From Ahaetulla prasina (taxonomy: Eukaryota; Chordata; Lepidosauria; Squamata; Colubridae), in contig NC_080543.1 of the NCBI RefSeq assembly GCF_028640845.1, positions 96,523,825 to 96,587,824 on the forward strand: a stretch of DNA of 64,000 bases, given 5' to 3'. The translations under genes were made by a program, and so were the position numbers. A model generated the notes under the pieces. It was not told the origin of the DNA and did not search any database. It saw nothing but the letters and a program-made list of their open reading frames with translations. Position 1 is the stretch's first letter. The number at the start of each line of letters is the position of its first letter. Shown piece after piece: positions 48,801-58,769 of this stretch.

Positions 48801-50089
48801 GACCACACATAACTGTGGCTACTGTGATGCTATGGATTCCTGAGCCACCTCATCATCCATTCCTTGGGATCGCAGATTAAAGTCTCCCAGAATCATAAAT
48901 GAGGAATTCCACTGCCAACCCAGAAATAGAGTCAAAGAGCTCAGACAGGGAAGTTGCTATGCAGCTGGGAGATTGGTACAACAGCAACAATGCCAATTGA
49001 TTCCCAGAGCCCAGCTTAAAGAATGGGAGCTCACAACCAGGGACCTGTGGGGCAGGACCTCTGAAAGCCATAAGAGAATCCCTGATGGCAATCACCGCAG
49101 CCATCTGGGCAAATTGCAGAAAGCGTATCTCATTCTGGAGGGGGGGAGGAAGAGGGAGGGAGAGAGAGAGAAAGAGAGAGAGATGACTTACAACTTTATG
49201 CTTCTGTCACACAGAGTAGAACTGTTTGTGAACTGTTCACTTATATTGAGTTTTGAAGTATTTTATTAAATCTCTCTTATTTATTTCACAGGATGGTTTG
49301 GATGATTTAGGACGATCCTTTTTTCTTTTCAGGGTATTAATTTTTCTATTTCCTTGTAAGAATAAACTTCATTTTCATTTACAGCCATTTTGCTATAAAA
49401 TAAAAATGGAGACCATATTTATAGGTTATAACAAATTATATAAACCCTACACAAATGAATTTCTGTTCCTCAAAATTAAAAAGCTAAGATATTATATTAA
49501 TTAAAAGCTTGATGAGGAATAAAATAGCCTAGTCAAGAAAACCAATTAAAATATTTCTGTGCATAATAGCAAAATATAATTACGTTTGGTAGTCTTTCCT
49601 TTGAAATTGACTGAGGAAGAAGCCAAAACAAACTATTACATTGTACTAGTTAAGTTGTAATATGGCATTCTCATTATTTCAGTGGAATAAATGATGTTGA
49701 GATGGGCAGGAAGTATACAATAGAATGATGAAGGAAGGATTAATTGAAACATATGTCCATCTTTCTTACTAAATTGGCAGTTTAATTCTCACTGGCTCAA
49801 GGTTGACTCAGCCTTCCATCGTTCCGAGGTTGGTAAAATGAGGACCCAGATTATTGGGGGTCAATATGCAGACTCTGTAAACTGCTTAGAGAGGGCTGTA
49901 AAGCATTGTGACGCGGTATGTAAATCTAAATGTTATTGATATTGCTATTTACCTAGTGCCTAATTTTATTGCGAACTTAGTACAAAGGTTTTTTTTCACT
50001 GATATCTCATAAGGAATACTATCAAGCACCATTTTATTATTCATTTTCAGCCTAGAAATGGAAGAACTGTTGATACAGATGACAAATAG
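42755..50089 (+). CDS. NMS: Neuromedin S precursor, 10 coding exons, 171 aa
   Basis: Secreted neuropeptide precursor; the amidated peptide activates neuromedin U receptors and in mammals acts in circadian and feeding control (family knowledge). Exons 42755..42830, 43623..43678, 43957..44007, 45600..45659, 45752..45778, 45865..45918, 46697..46771, 47563..47598, 49292..49333 and 50051..50089 join to 516 nt, 171 residues plus TAG, all with AG/GT(G) borders. Parts: signal peptide (1-26), propeptide with ALCFSQW, cleavage KR (89-90), a linker peptide beginning FLFHYSRAQ (91-124), cleavage RRKKR (125-129), mature peptide 130-162 ending SFFLFRPRN, then GR for C-terminal amidation. The mature peptide is 33 residues, the length of human NMS. 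It is NMS rather than NMU because of SFPLHPLM, FMKKDG and GRSFFLFRPRN and the place next to CHST10. An in-frame ATG at 42761 with a better context could be the true start. Confidence 0.93.
43623..43678 (+). CDS. NMS: NMS exon 2
   Basis: 56 nt between acceptor TTATCAG and donor GAG/GTACAT. Encodes the split Gly then FPQTFASYLDESNIPKNE; GFPQ matches the start of the mammalian propeptide. Confidence 0.88.
43957..44007 (+). CDS. NMS: NMS exon 3
   Basis: 51 nt, acceptor TTGCTCTAG, donor CAG/GTAAAA. Encodes RLALCFSQWTELFEQSQ, aligning with the CLSQW segment of the mammalian precursor. Confidence 0.88.
44540..45129. mobile_element. TA-flanked TIR element (590 bp) in NMS intron 3
   Basis: Inverted termini ctgtatttttcggagtataa and ttatactccaaaaaatatgg, each flanked by TA, compatible with a Tc1/mariner-type nonautonomous element. 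A 90-codon plus-strand frame (44591-44863) and its shadow show no transposase motif I recognise. Confidence 0.75.
45600..45659 (+). CDS. NMS: NMS exon 4
   Basis: 60 nt, acceptor CCCTCCAG, donor GAG/GTAAGG. Encodes a propeptide segment with FLDFCNSMFDSLQIDE. It resembles the Cys-containing propeptide region of NMU and may be shorter or absent in mammalian NMS, which would account for most of the extra length here. Confidence 0.8.
45752..45778 (+). CDS. NMS: NMS exon 5 (27-nt microexon, KR cleavage site)
   Basis: A 27-nt exon encoding ENNQELYKR, with acceptor CCTTCTTAG and donor AGA/GTGAGT. It provides the Lys-Arg prohormone convertase site that releases the following FLFHYS peptide. Confidence 0.88.
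45865..45918 (+). CDS. NMS: NMS exon 6 (FLFHYS linker peptide)
   Basis: 54 nt, acceptor TTTATGCAG, donor GGG/GTTAGT. Encodes FLFHYSRAQDPTYPLKTG, conserved between NMS and NMU precursors and lying directly after the KR site. Confidence 0.9.
46697..46771 (+). CDS. NMS: NMS exon 7 (RRKKR site, start of mature peptide)
   Basis: 75 nt, acceptor TTGTTATAG, donor CCG/GTATGC. Encodes SFPLHPLMSLAPKLSD, the polybasic RRKKR site and FLNP, the first four residues of the mature peptide. Confidence 0.9.
47563..47598 (+). CDS. NMS: NMS exon 8 (mature peptide core)
   Basis: 36 nt, acceptor CCTCCTGCAG, donor AAG/GTAATG. Encodes ELQIAAAEFMKK. The internal KK is also present in human NMS and is not normally cleaved. 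Confidence 0.88.
47956..47980. repeat. (AC)n microsatellite
   Basis: About 11 ca units in NMS intron 8. Confidence 0.95.
48010..49140 (-). mobile_element. Mosaic of old L2-like LINE and MITE pieces in NMS intron 8
   Basis: On the minus strand, 49104-48877 has an endonuclease-domain relic (AVIAIRDSLMAF and a stretch like [10 protein letters not shown]). It is followed directly by C-terminal relics at 48830-48690, so the RT is missing. 48230-48010 resembles an A-rich LINE 3' UTR. 48290-48650 contains hAT-MITE-like text (cagttcagagaaccc). Exact borders are uncertain. Confidence 0.45.
49140..49185. repeat. (GA)n-rich purine tract
   Basis: gggagagagagagaaagagagagagatg, about 100 bp upstream of NMS exon 9. 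Confidence 0.9.
49292..49333 (+). CDS. NMS: NMS exon 9 (receptor-binding FFLFR)
   Basis: 42 nt, acceptor TTTCACAG, donor AGG/GTATTA. Encodes DGLDDLGRSFFLFR; the FFLFR-PRN heptapeptide core shared by NMU and NMS is split between this exon and the next. Confidence 0.93.
49786..49948 (+). mobile_element. tRNA-derived squamate SINE, 3' part
   Basis: Contains ctcaaggttgactcagcc, ggtaaaatgaggaccc, actgcttagagagggctg and ends in tgttattgatattgctatt. Same family as the SINE split by the LINE at 37.7-42.2 kb. It lies 100 bp before NMS exon 10. Confidence 0.8.
50051..50089 (+). CDS. NMS: NMS exon 10 (PRN-amide signal, stop)
   Basis: Acceptor CATTTTCAG, then PRNGRTVDTDDK and TAG. Gly-Arg after PRN is the C-terminal amidation signal. 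A possible poly(A) signal AATAAA lies at about 51255, giving a 1.2-kb 3' UTR if used. Confidence 0.93.
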   Translation, partial: PRNGRTVDTDDK

Positions 50090-51867
50090 GCCACTAGAAG
50101 GTGATTTTTATTTTTTTATAAGAATAGTATTTCTTTATTCATATAGTAACAAACTTTCTGTCATTGGAAATGTTCTCATAAGATGCAGTTTGGAACAAAT
50201 CGTTATGTGTTTATTTCATCCTTGTAGCATTTTCATGGGCCGTTGTATTTGTCCTGCATGAATCATTTTTAACACCATCATCTGTAGGATCATACATATT
50301 AAGGCCATTCCTACCTATTAATATTGCTTATGTCTGTCTTATTCATCAGGAAGAGCTGTAGGCACTGCTATGCTTCTCTTTGCTTTAGCTAACAATGCAA
50401 CACGCTGCCTTTGTTACACTTCACAACACTCATTCATTCATTCCTCAACAGATAATTCTATACCATAATCATTTATGTGAGTTGATGTTTTGCAATGCGT
50501 ATTTACTACTGAGTAGCTTTAGTCTGTAGAAAGCAAAGTTTCTAAAACCTCCTGTGCCATATTGTAGCTACGAATGCTACATGGAGATGTTATCAAGTCA
50601 TCAGGAGTTGAGCTTCATTTGAAGGAAGCCCTGTTTAATCTATTGATGTTAATTATTATTTTTTTCTTCCTAAAACTAATTGTTGGAAATATGGACCATT
50701 TTCAAAAGCAACATAGGCTGAATCTGGCCGAAGGTGAATATAATTTAGGGATTCTCAATCCATCCTTCATTAGAGATTATTTGTTTGAGCCATAAATTAC
50801 TTCACATAAAGTATTTATGCCTGTTATATATGAATCCTTATTTTTGTAGTAATGTGTCTACTAGAACTGTCATAAAATTAAAGGGCTGAATCACTGGTCT
50901 CAATCCCAAATAACATTAAGAAATAATATGGTTTGATTTCAGCTTAGCTCTGTGACTCCCAGACTGATCTCTCCTTCATATGCATGGCACAATCTTGGTG
51001 TACAAATTAGTATTTCATGAGAGATTCCCATAGTAAATAATGGTACTTTTGGATATGAAAGTACATTTGCATCATATTTTAAATGCTTATAGTCCTCTAA
51101 AGACTGAACATATTTTAAAATGTAATTTTTTTCCGATTTCTACAGAAGATATATCCATGTTTGGCTGACGTGCTCCATTACTTTCTACTATGAAAACAGA
51201 TGTATGTCTATGAATATTAAGAGAGATTGTTCTGTGTCATGTGAAGTCACATACAATAAAATTGCAGCTATATATTTTGTTTGAAAAATGTGTGTGAGTA
51301 CTCAAAGACAATATTTTCAGCTTCTCTTCATTTCCAAATTAATTATAAAGATTTGCATATGACCTATTCAACAAATTACTCAGAACTAAACATCAAGTTT
51401 ACAGTTGGTTAACCCAAATAATATGAAATTTAGAAGATAAAAGTGAATAAAAGCGGATATTCGCTGTGTTACAATCCAATTTATCATGCTTGTTCCATTT
51501 TAAGTTCTAATTCAATGGCAAAAGCTATCACATTAAAGTAATGAGATTGCTTAAAAGGAAATTTGCATTCTTTGAAGACATTAATTTAGATTGCACAAAA
51601 TTGCTATTGAATGCAAAATAATTACATAGTTTCTCTTTAATGCAGTCTGGAGATACATACAAGGTGCTTCAGAGCAGATGGGCATGCAAACCTCCTAATT
51701 ATATAGGTTAGACTTATTTGGCTAGAGGTAAAGCTCTTTCTCTTCTCCTGAGGAAACAGATTACTCTAAAAAGAAATAAAGAAAATCAAGCATTTAGGGA
51801 CATACAGCTAGATAAATCAGGGAAAGATAAAAGCCTGAAAAATTACAAACATACAGTGCTTAGGCTT
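50090..51867. other. NMS 3' UTR and downstream flank
   Basis: A/T-rich, no recognisable repeat or gene; possible poly(A) signal at 51255. The next gene expected from mammalian synteny (PDCL3) is not in the window. Confidence 0.5.
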
Positions 51868-51956
51868 TAGCTGGAAGAGACCTTGGAGGTCGTCTAGTCC
51901 AGTCCCCTGCTCAAGCAGGAGAACCTATACCATTTCAGATAAGTGACTGTCTAGAT

Positions 51957-52078
51957 CAGGGGTGTCAAACTCGCAGCCTGCAGGCATCATGCACTGGCCT
52001 CGCCAATCCCGTTTAGCAAAGGGAGAAAAAGTCAACTGATGATAACATAACGACACGAGTTTGACTCTGAAGAGCCTG
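51957..52078. mobile_element. hAT-type MITE (122 bp) inside CR1
   Basis: Starts caggggtgtcaaactcg and ends cgagtttgactctgaagagcctg. 8-bp duplication gtctagat/gtctagac, one mismatch. Confidence 0.8.
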
Positions 52079-52253
52079 GTCTAGACTCTTCTTAAAAACA
52101 TCCAGTGATGGAGTGCACACGATTTCTGGAGGCAAGCTATTCCACTGGTTAATTGTCCTCACTGTTAGGAAGTTTCTTCTTAATTCCAGGTTGCTTCTCT
52201 TTTTGATTAGTTTCCAACCAGTTTCTTGCCCTGCCCTCTAGTGCTTTCGAGAA

Positions 52254-53164
52254 TATTTTTTTTAAATTTTGTTTTATTTTTATTTTCGTCAAGCATGTAT
52301 TGTATGACAGATACAAGTGTAAACATAATTATAAATACATGAAAAGGATATGAATAAAAGAAAACATTAGGACAGGGACAGTAGCATGCTAGTGCACTTA
52401 TGCACATCCCTTACAGACCACTTAGGAATGGGGTAAGGTCTACAGTAAACAGTCTAAAGTTAAAGTTTTGGGGATTTGGGAAAGGAACCTCAGAGTCAGT
52501 TAGTGCATTCCAGGCATTGCCAACTCTGTTACTGAAGTTGTATTTTCTGCAGTCTAGTTTGGATTGGTTTACCATGAGTTTGTATCTATTGTGTGCTCTT
52601 GTATTGTTTTGGTTGAAGCTGAAGTATTCATTGGCTGGTAGGGCATTGTAGCAGATTATTTTATGTACTATGCTTAGGTCAGACTGAAGAGAGTGAAGTT
52701 CTAAGTTGCCTACGCCCAAAATTTCGAGTCTGGTGGCATAAGGTATTTTGTTGTGAGCAGAGGAGTGGAGGACTCTTCTTGTGAAATATCTCTGGACTCG
52801 TTCGATTGTATTAATGTCCGATATACAGTGTGGGTTCCAGACAGATGAGCTGTATTCAAGAATTGGTCTGGCAAAAGTTTTGTATGCCCTAGTTTGCAGT
52901 TCAATATTACAGGAGAAGAAGCTACGCAAGATTAGGTTAACAACTCTTAATGCTTTTTTAGCAATGCTGTTACAGTGAGCTCTTACACTTAGATCGTTTG
53001 AGATGAGTGCTCCAAGGTCTTTGACAGAGTGAGAGTTGTCTGTTAGGTCGTATCTGTCCAGCTTGTATTTTGTGTTCTGATTTTTTTTTTGTCAATGTGT
53101 AAGACAGAGCATTTGTTGGTTGAGATTTGGAGTTGCCAATTGTTTGACCATTCTGACATTTTTT
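52254..53164 (-). mobile_element. Second CR1-group LINE, 5'-truncated, inserted in the CR1 (copy A)
   Basis: The minus-strand frame 52929-52411 (172 codons) holds the post-RT domain: FARPILEYSSSVWNPH, IERVQRYFTRRVLHS and RVGNAWNALTDSEVPF. Upstream coding (SVKDLGALISNDL) continues in another frame to about 53150. An A-rich 3' UTR follows to 52255. The element is repeated almost identically at 58770-59680. Confidence 0.82.
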
Positions 53165-53443
53165 GACCCCCTCTTCTCTGTGGCAGCCCCTCAAATATTG
53201 GAATACTGCTATCATGTCACCCCTAATTCTTCTTTTCTTTAGACTAGCCAAACCCAAATTCTGCAGCCATTCTTCATATGTTTTAGGTTGACCATGTTGC
53301 ACATTTGCTATAAATGAATGTTTTTTCTTGAACGACAGATGCTGAAATAGGATATTGCAGACTCTGCAAAGTTTATATAATTAGTGTCTTTCTGCCTAGC
53401 TTGAAATAATACAGAGCTGGGGCTACACATTAGAACATAAAAC

Positions 53444-54218
53444 CGTGGTGGCGAACCTATGGTACACATGCCAGAGGTGGCACACAGAGCCCTCTCTGTG
53501 GGCATGCATGCCGTCGCCCAGCCCAGCTCCATCGTGTTTCTCCATCGCATTTCTCACCATCGTTTGCAGGACTAAAAATGCGCAACAGCATTCCGCCTTT
53601 GTCGCGGTGCATTTGCTGTTGCTGCCTCCATGGCCTGTGCCTTGCGCGCTGGTGAAATTTAGTGCAGTTCACAGTGGGGGAGACAGCGTCCTCTCCTCCT
53701 GGAGCCCATTACGACACAGAGCCACAATGCGACCCTTCTCATTCTCGCCTCCCGGATGTCAGTTGCTTTTCCTGCAGAGCTGCCTGTGTTGGGATGCCCT
53801 GCCTCTCCGCCGGCCAGCGGAGCTTCAGCTCTCGGCCGACCAGCTGAACGTGGATGCGCTGCTCCTGGGCTCCTTGGCCCCCAGATGTCAGATTCCCACC
53901 ACCCAGCAGGGGTTCCTTCCCCTCCAGGAGGGGGGGGAGAGAGGGAGGGAGGAAAAGAGAGAGAGGGAGGGAAAAAGAAATATTACAAAAGTTTTTATTG
54001 TTGCTAAACATAATATTTCAAAAGCAGAAAAAAATGAAGGGGCATAAAAGTGCATTCATCACATTTTTCATAGAACAACTAGTTGAACTCTGCGTTATCA
54101 TTTTAGGTAGTAAAACCTCATTATTCAGGTTAAATTGTCATGTTGGCACTTTGCGATAAATAAGTGGGTTTGGGGTTGCAGTTTGGGCACTCGGTCTCTA
54201 AAAGGTTCTACATCACTG
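53444..54218. mobile_element. hAT-like element, 'gtggtggcgaacc' family (copy A)
   Basis: Left end cgtggtggcgaacctatgg, right end aaaggttctacatcactg, imperfect inverted repeats. The interior has a purine tract at 53925-53975. I see no matching 8-bp duplication. Open frames in the GC-rich left part look like shadows. Copies: 59960-60745 (full) and 55225-55525 (right part only). Confidence 0.6.
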
Positions 54219-54442
54219 TTATAGGTGATAAAGCCAAACTGAATTAATTTTATACCTCTCCCCACTATATACACTGAAGTTGTATTGATATACATACAGC
54301 TGTTTCAACTCCTTCCCTTGGGATGGTGCACTGTATGCCAAGACTAGACACTGGGACAGTTTCTTCCCTCATGCCATCACTGCTGAACACCTATTTCTTG
54401 CAGCTGACAAAATACAGTGGCTATTAAGTTTTTGGTCTAACG

Positions 54443-55220
54443 CAGGGGTGTCCAAAGTTTTTTTGGTGAGGGCCAAATACAGAAAAATAAGCAAAGGCCC
54501 GGGCCACACCATTGAACGGGGGGGGGGGGGGGATTTTTTTCGTACCAGTTCTGTGGGCGTGGCTTATTTTGGGGTGTGGCTTGGTCATGTGACTGGTGGG
54601 CGTGGCTAACTGCTCATGTGACTGAGTGGATGTGGCTATGGGCATAGAAACTACTCAAAGGGCTAAAAAAAGTAATTTTTGACCAGTCCTCACACTTATG
54701 ACCATCCTCACATTTATGCCCATTGCAGCATTTTTAACAACCATATCACTCATTTCACAACTGCTTCTCTTCACCACGGTTACAAGATAGGGTGCAAAAT
54801 GTAAAGATAGTTGTAGGTGTGAGGACCAGTCAAAAGTGTGAGGACAGGTCAAAAATAACTTTTTCAGCCCTCTGAGTAGTCCTTATGCACAAAATGCTGC
54901 AACAGGCATAAATGATGACCGGTCATAAGTGTGAGGATTGGTCAAAGTGTGAGAACCTGTCAGAAATCACTTTTTTCAGCCGTCTGGGTAGTCCCTATGC
55001 ACAGTTTAGGCTTAAGTATACGAAAGTTTGGTGGTTGAGACACGAAGGACTTCACAGAGATGGCTATCAGTCATTCTGGATCTCAGTCTGCTTTTGTTCT
55101 GATTTAACAGAGAAAATGTTTGTTCACATATGTATGTTGAGCCGAACAGGCTCATCATTCTTTTTGCGTGGCGTCTCAGCAGAGGAAACTTGGCATGAAA
55201 CAAACACTGATAGAAGTCAG
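54443..55220 (-). mobile_element. hAT transposon, truncated (copy A)
   Basis: Starts caggggtgtccaaagttt after gtctaacg and runs collinear with the complete copy at 60970, including the end of the transposase relic (55203-55012: MSLFGSTYICEQTFSLLNQN). It stops at a purine-rich junction near 55220, where copy B continues differently. Confidence 0.82.
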
Positions 55221-55224
55221 GAGG

Positions 55225-55656
55225 AGAGAGGAGGAGGAAAAGAGAGAGAGGAGGAAAAGAGAGAGAGGAGGAAAAAGAAATATTACAAAAGTTTTATTGT
55301 TGCTAAACATAATATTTCAAAAGCAGAAAAATGAAGGGGCATAAAAGTGCATTCATCACATTTTTCATAGAACAACTAGTTGAACTCTGCGTTATCATTT
55401 TAGGTAGTAAAACCTCATTATTCAGGTTAAATTGTCATGTTGGCACTTTGCGATAAATAAGTGGGTTTGGGGTTGCAGTTTGGGCACTCGGTCTCTAAAA
55501 GGTTCTACATCACTGTTATAGGTGATAAAGCCAAACTGAATTAATTTTATACCTCTCCCCACTATATACACTGAAGTTGTATTGATATACATACAGCTGT
55601 TTCAACTCCTTCCCTTGGGATGGTGCACTGTATGCCAAGACTAGACACTGGGACAG
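55225..55656 (+). repeat. Partial third copy of the duplicated unit
   Basis: From the purine tract through the hAT-like right end to ctagacactgggacag, matching 53940-54359. At gggacag it switches into L2-like LINE sequence. Confidence 0.93.
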
Positions 55657-56648
55657 CACTTCGACCGCTTCGTTGGGGTGGTCCGGGGTGGAAAAGTACA
55701 GCTGAGTGTCATCAGCGTACAGATGATAACTCACCCCGAACCCACTGATGACCTCACCCAGCGGCTTCATGTAGATGTTGAACAGGGTAGGCGAGAGAAT
55801 CGACCCCTGGGGGACCCCACAAGTGAGGCCCCTCGAGGACGACCTCTGCCCCCCTGTCAACACCGACTGCGACCGGTCAGAGAGATAGGAGGAGAACCAC
55901 CGATAAACGGTGCCTCCCACTCCCAATCCCTCCAACCGGCGCAGCAGGATACCATGGTCGATGGTATCAAAAGCCGCTGAAAGATCTAATAGGACCAAGG
56001 CAGAGGAACAGCCCCTGTCCCTGGCCCTCCAGAGGTCATCCACCAACGCGACCAAAGCCGTCTCCGTGCTATAACCGGGCGGAAGCCGGACTGGAGCAGG
56101 TCTAGATAGACAGCTTCCTCCAGGTGCCGGGAAGCTGCCATGCAACCACTCTCTACAACCTTCGCTAAAAGCGAAGGTTGGAGACTGACGATAATTTCCC
56201 AAAATAGCTGGGTCCAGGGAAGGCTTCTTCAGGAGAGGTCTCACCACCGCCTCCTTCAAGGCGGCGGGGAAAACCCCTTCAACTAAAGAAGCATTTATAA
56301 TCCCCTGGAACCAGCCTCGTGTCACTTCCTGAGCAGCCAGTACTAACCAGGAAGGACACGGGTCCAGTAAACACGTGGTCGCATGCAACCTCCCCAGCAA
56401 CCTGTCCACGTCCTCGGGAGCCACAGAATCAAACTCATCCCAAATAACCTCAACAAGGCGAGTCTCTGTCACCTCAGCTGAATCATCGCAATCATGGTCC
56501 AAACCATCACGAAGCTGAGCGATTTTATCGTATAGATAACCGTTAAACTCCTCGGCTCGACCCTGCAGGGGTCATCCCGCCTCTTGTTGAAGGAGGAACG
56601 GGTCACCAAACAGGGCGGCCGGGCGGTTATCTGCCGACGCAATGAGGG
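55650..56648 (-). mobile_element. L2-like LINE partial segment 1 (reverse transcriptase)
   Basis: Matches 38663-39670 at high identity. Contains LLDLSAAFDTIDHGIL, GVPQGSILSPTLFNIYM and YADDTQLYF in the frame 56502-55516, whose C-terminal 40 or so codons run into unrelated hAT-like sequence. Bounded by gggacag on one side and gggtggaaa on the other. Confidence 0.93.
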
Positions 56649-57603
56649 TGGAAAAGTACAGCTGAGTGTCATCAGCGTACAGATGATAACTCACCCGAAC
56701 CCACTGATGACCTCACCCAGCGGCTTCATGTAGATGTTGAACAGGGTAGGCGAGAGAATCGACCCTGGGGTACCCCACAAGTGAGGCCCCTCGAGGCGAC
56801 CTCTGCCCCCTGTCAACACCGACTGCGACCGGTCAGAGAGATAGGAGGAGAACCACCGATAAACGGTGCCTCCCACTCCCAATCCCTCCAACGGCGCAGC
56901 AGGATACCATGGTCGATGGTATCAAAAGCCGCTGAAAGATCTAATAGGACCAAGGCAGAGGAACAGCCCTGTCCCTGGCCCTCCAGAGGTCATCCACCAG
57001 CGACCAAAGCCGTCTCCGTGCTATAACCGGGCGGAAGCCGGACTGGAGCAGGTCTAGATAGACAGCTTCCTCCAGGTGCCGGGAAGCTGCCATGCAACCA
57101 CTCTCTACAACCTTCGCTAAAAGCGAAGGTTGGAGACTGACGATAATTTCCCAAAATAGCTGGGTCCAGGGAAGGCTTCTTCAGGAGAGGTCTCACCACC
57201 GCCTCCTTCAAGGCGGCGGGGAAAACCCCTTCAACTAAAGAAGCATTTATAATCCCCTGGAACCAGCCTCGTGTCACTTCCTGAGCAGCCAGTACTAACC
57301 AGGAAGGACACGGGTCCAGTAAACACGTGGTCGCATGCAACCTCCCCAGCAACCTGTCCACGTCCTCGGGAGCCACAGAATCAAACTCATCCCAAATAAC
57401 CTCAACAAGACGAGTCTCTGTCACCTCAGCTGAATCATCGCAATCATGGTCCAAACCATCACGAAGCTGAACGATTTTATCGTATAGATAACCGTTAAAC
57501 TCCTCGGCTCGACCCTGCAAGGGGTCATCCCGCCCCTCTTGTTGAAGGAGGGAACGGGTCACCCGAAACAGGGCGGCCGGGCGGTTATCTGCCGACGCAA
57601 TGA
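55686..57603. repeat. Direct tandem duplication of about 960 bp within the L2-like segments
   Basis: The string gggtggaaa occurs at 55686, 56646 and 57604, a period of 960 then 958 bp. The two units share small deletions relative to the LINE at 39.1 kb (for example ctctctacaaccttcgctaaaagc), so one unit was copied from the other. Confidence 0.92.
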
Positions 57604-58672
57604 GGGTGGAAACGAGAGCGTTCGCCTCCCTCATTGCCACTAGGTAAGTCCTGGTAAAGGACCTCACTAGTGTCCGATCAGCCTCGGACCTGCTGGACCT
57701 CCAAACACTCTCTAGGCGTCTTCTCCGGCGTTTCATCTCTCTCAGCTCCCCGGAGAACCAGGGAGCCAATTGAGATCTGCGCCGGGTCAGAGGGCGCAAA
57801 GGCACGACACGGTCCAAAGCCCCAGCCGCGGCCCGATCCCAAGCCGCAACTAGTTCTTCAGTCGTGCCGTGGGTAAGATCCTCAGGAAACGGCCCAAGCT
57901 CCGTCAGAAACCTCTCCGGGTCCATCAGGCGCCTGGGACGGAACCAACGCATCGGCTCCGTCTCCCTGCGGTGGTGAGCAGCGGTTCGAAAGTCTAGGCG
58001 AAGGAGAAAATGATCCGACCATGACAATGGTTCTTTCACTATATCTCCTAATTCCAGATCATTAACCCACTGACCAGAGATAAAAATCAAGTCTAGCGTG
58101 CCTCCCCCGATGTGTGTAGGGCCATCAGTTACTTGAATCAGGTCCAAGGCCGTCATGGAGGCCTGGAACTCCTGAACCACTGTTGATGACAAGCCGGCCG
58201 ATGGCAAGTTGAAATCTCCCAAGACCAAAAGTCTGGGGATCTCAACCGCCACGCCAGCAAGCACCTCCAGTAGCTCAGGTAGGGCTGTAGTCACGCAGCA
58301 AGGAGCCAGGTACGTGATCAACAACCCCATCTGATTACGATGGCCCCACTTCACAAGGAGGGATTCACAGCCAGCTATCTGAGGAACAGTGGACTCCCTT
58401 GGCTCCAGACTCTCTCTAATCACAACCGCCACCCCGCCACCCCTACCCTGGGCCCTCGGCTGATGGAATGCACAGAAACCCGGCGGGCACAGTTCTACCA
58501 GGGGTACACCCCCTTCTGTGCCCAACCAGGTCTCTGTAATGCCCATAAGGTCCGCGGACTCCCCCTGAATCAGATCGCAAATCAGGGGAGCCTTATTAAC
58601 CACGGACCGGGCATTGCAGAGCATCAGCCGTAGGCCCGAGCTCTGAGGATCTTGACCATCCGGGGAACGAGT
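56646..58672 (-). mobile_element. L2-like LINE partial segment 2 (endonuclease to reverse transcriptase)
   Basis: Matches about 38697-40733. The minus-strand frame 58678-56990 (562 codons) covers endonuclease ([24 protein letters not shown]), linker and RT start (YSTETALVA); the RT palm follows in another frame (56891-56691). Ends at gaacgagt, where CR1 sequence begins abruptly. Confidence 0.93.
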
Positions 58673-58769
58673 CCTCACTGTTAGGAAGTTTCTTCTTAAT
58701 TCCAGGTTGCTTCTCTTTTTAATTAGTTTCCAACCAGTTTCTTGCCCTGCCCTCTAGTGCTTTCGAGAA

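Larger units (their letters stand above)
51868..53310 (-). mobile_element. CR1 LINE 3' end, interrupted by a MITE and a second LINE
   Basis: CR1 3' text runs 51868-51956, resumes 52079-52253 after a MITE, and resumes again at about 53165-53310 (gcagcccctcaaatattgg; protein SLKKRRIRGDMIAVFQYL). The inserted 0.9 kb at 52254-53164 is a different LINE. Confidence 0.75.
52155..55220 (+). repeat. Large duplicated unit, copy A
   Basis: 3.07 kb including part of a CR1, the second LINE, a hAT-like element and the 5' part of a hAT transposon. It matches 58671-61735 with an offset of 6516 bp that drifts to 6527 by small indels; only scattered substitutions separate the two. Confidence 0.95.

Noticed and set aside
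53445..54047. 200-codon frame (and its twin at 60097-60507)
   Set aside because: Runs across the hAT-like element and its purine tract; no domain, ends in low complexity.
54443..55220. Independent second hAT insertion
   Set aside because: It has the same flanking sequence and target duplication as the copy at 60970, so it is part of the large duplication, not a separate transposition.
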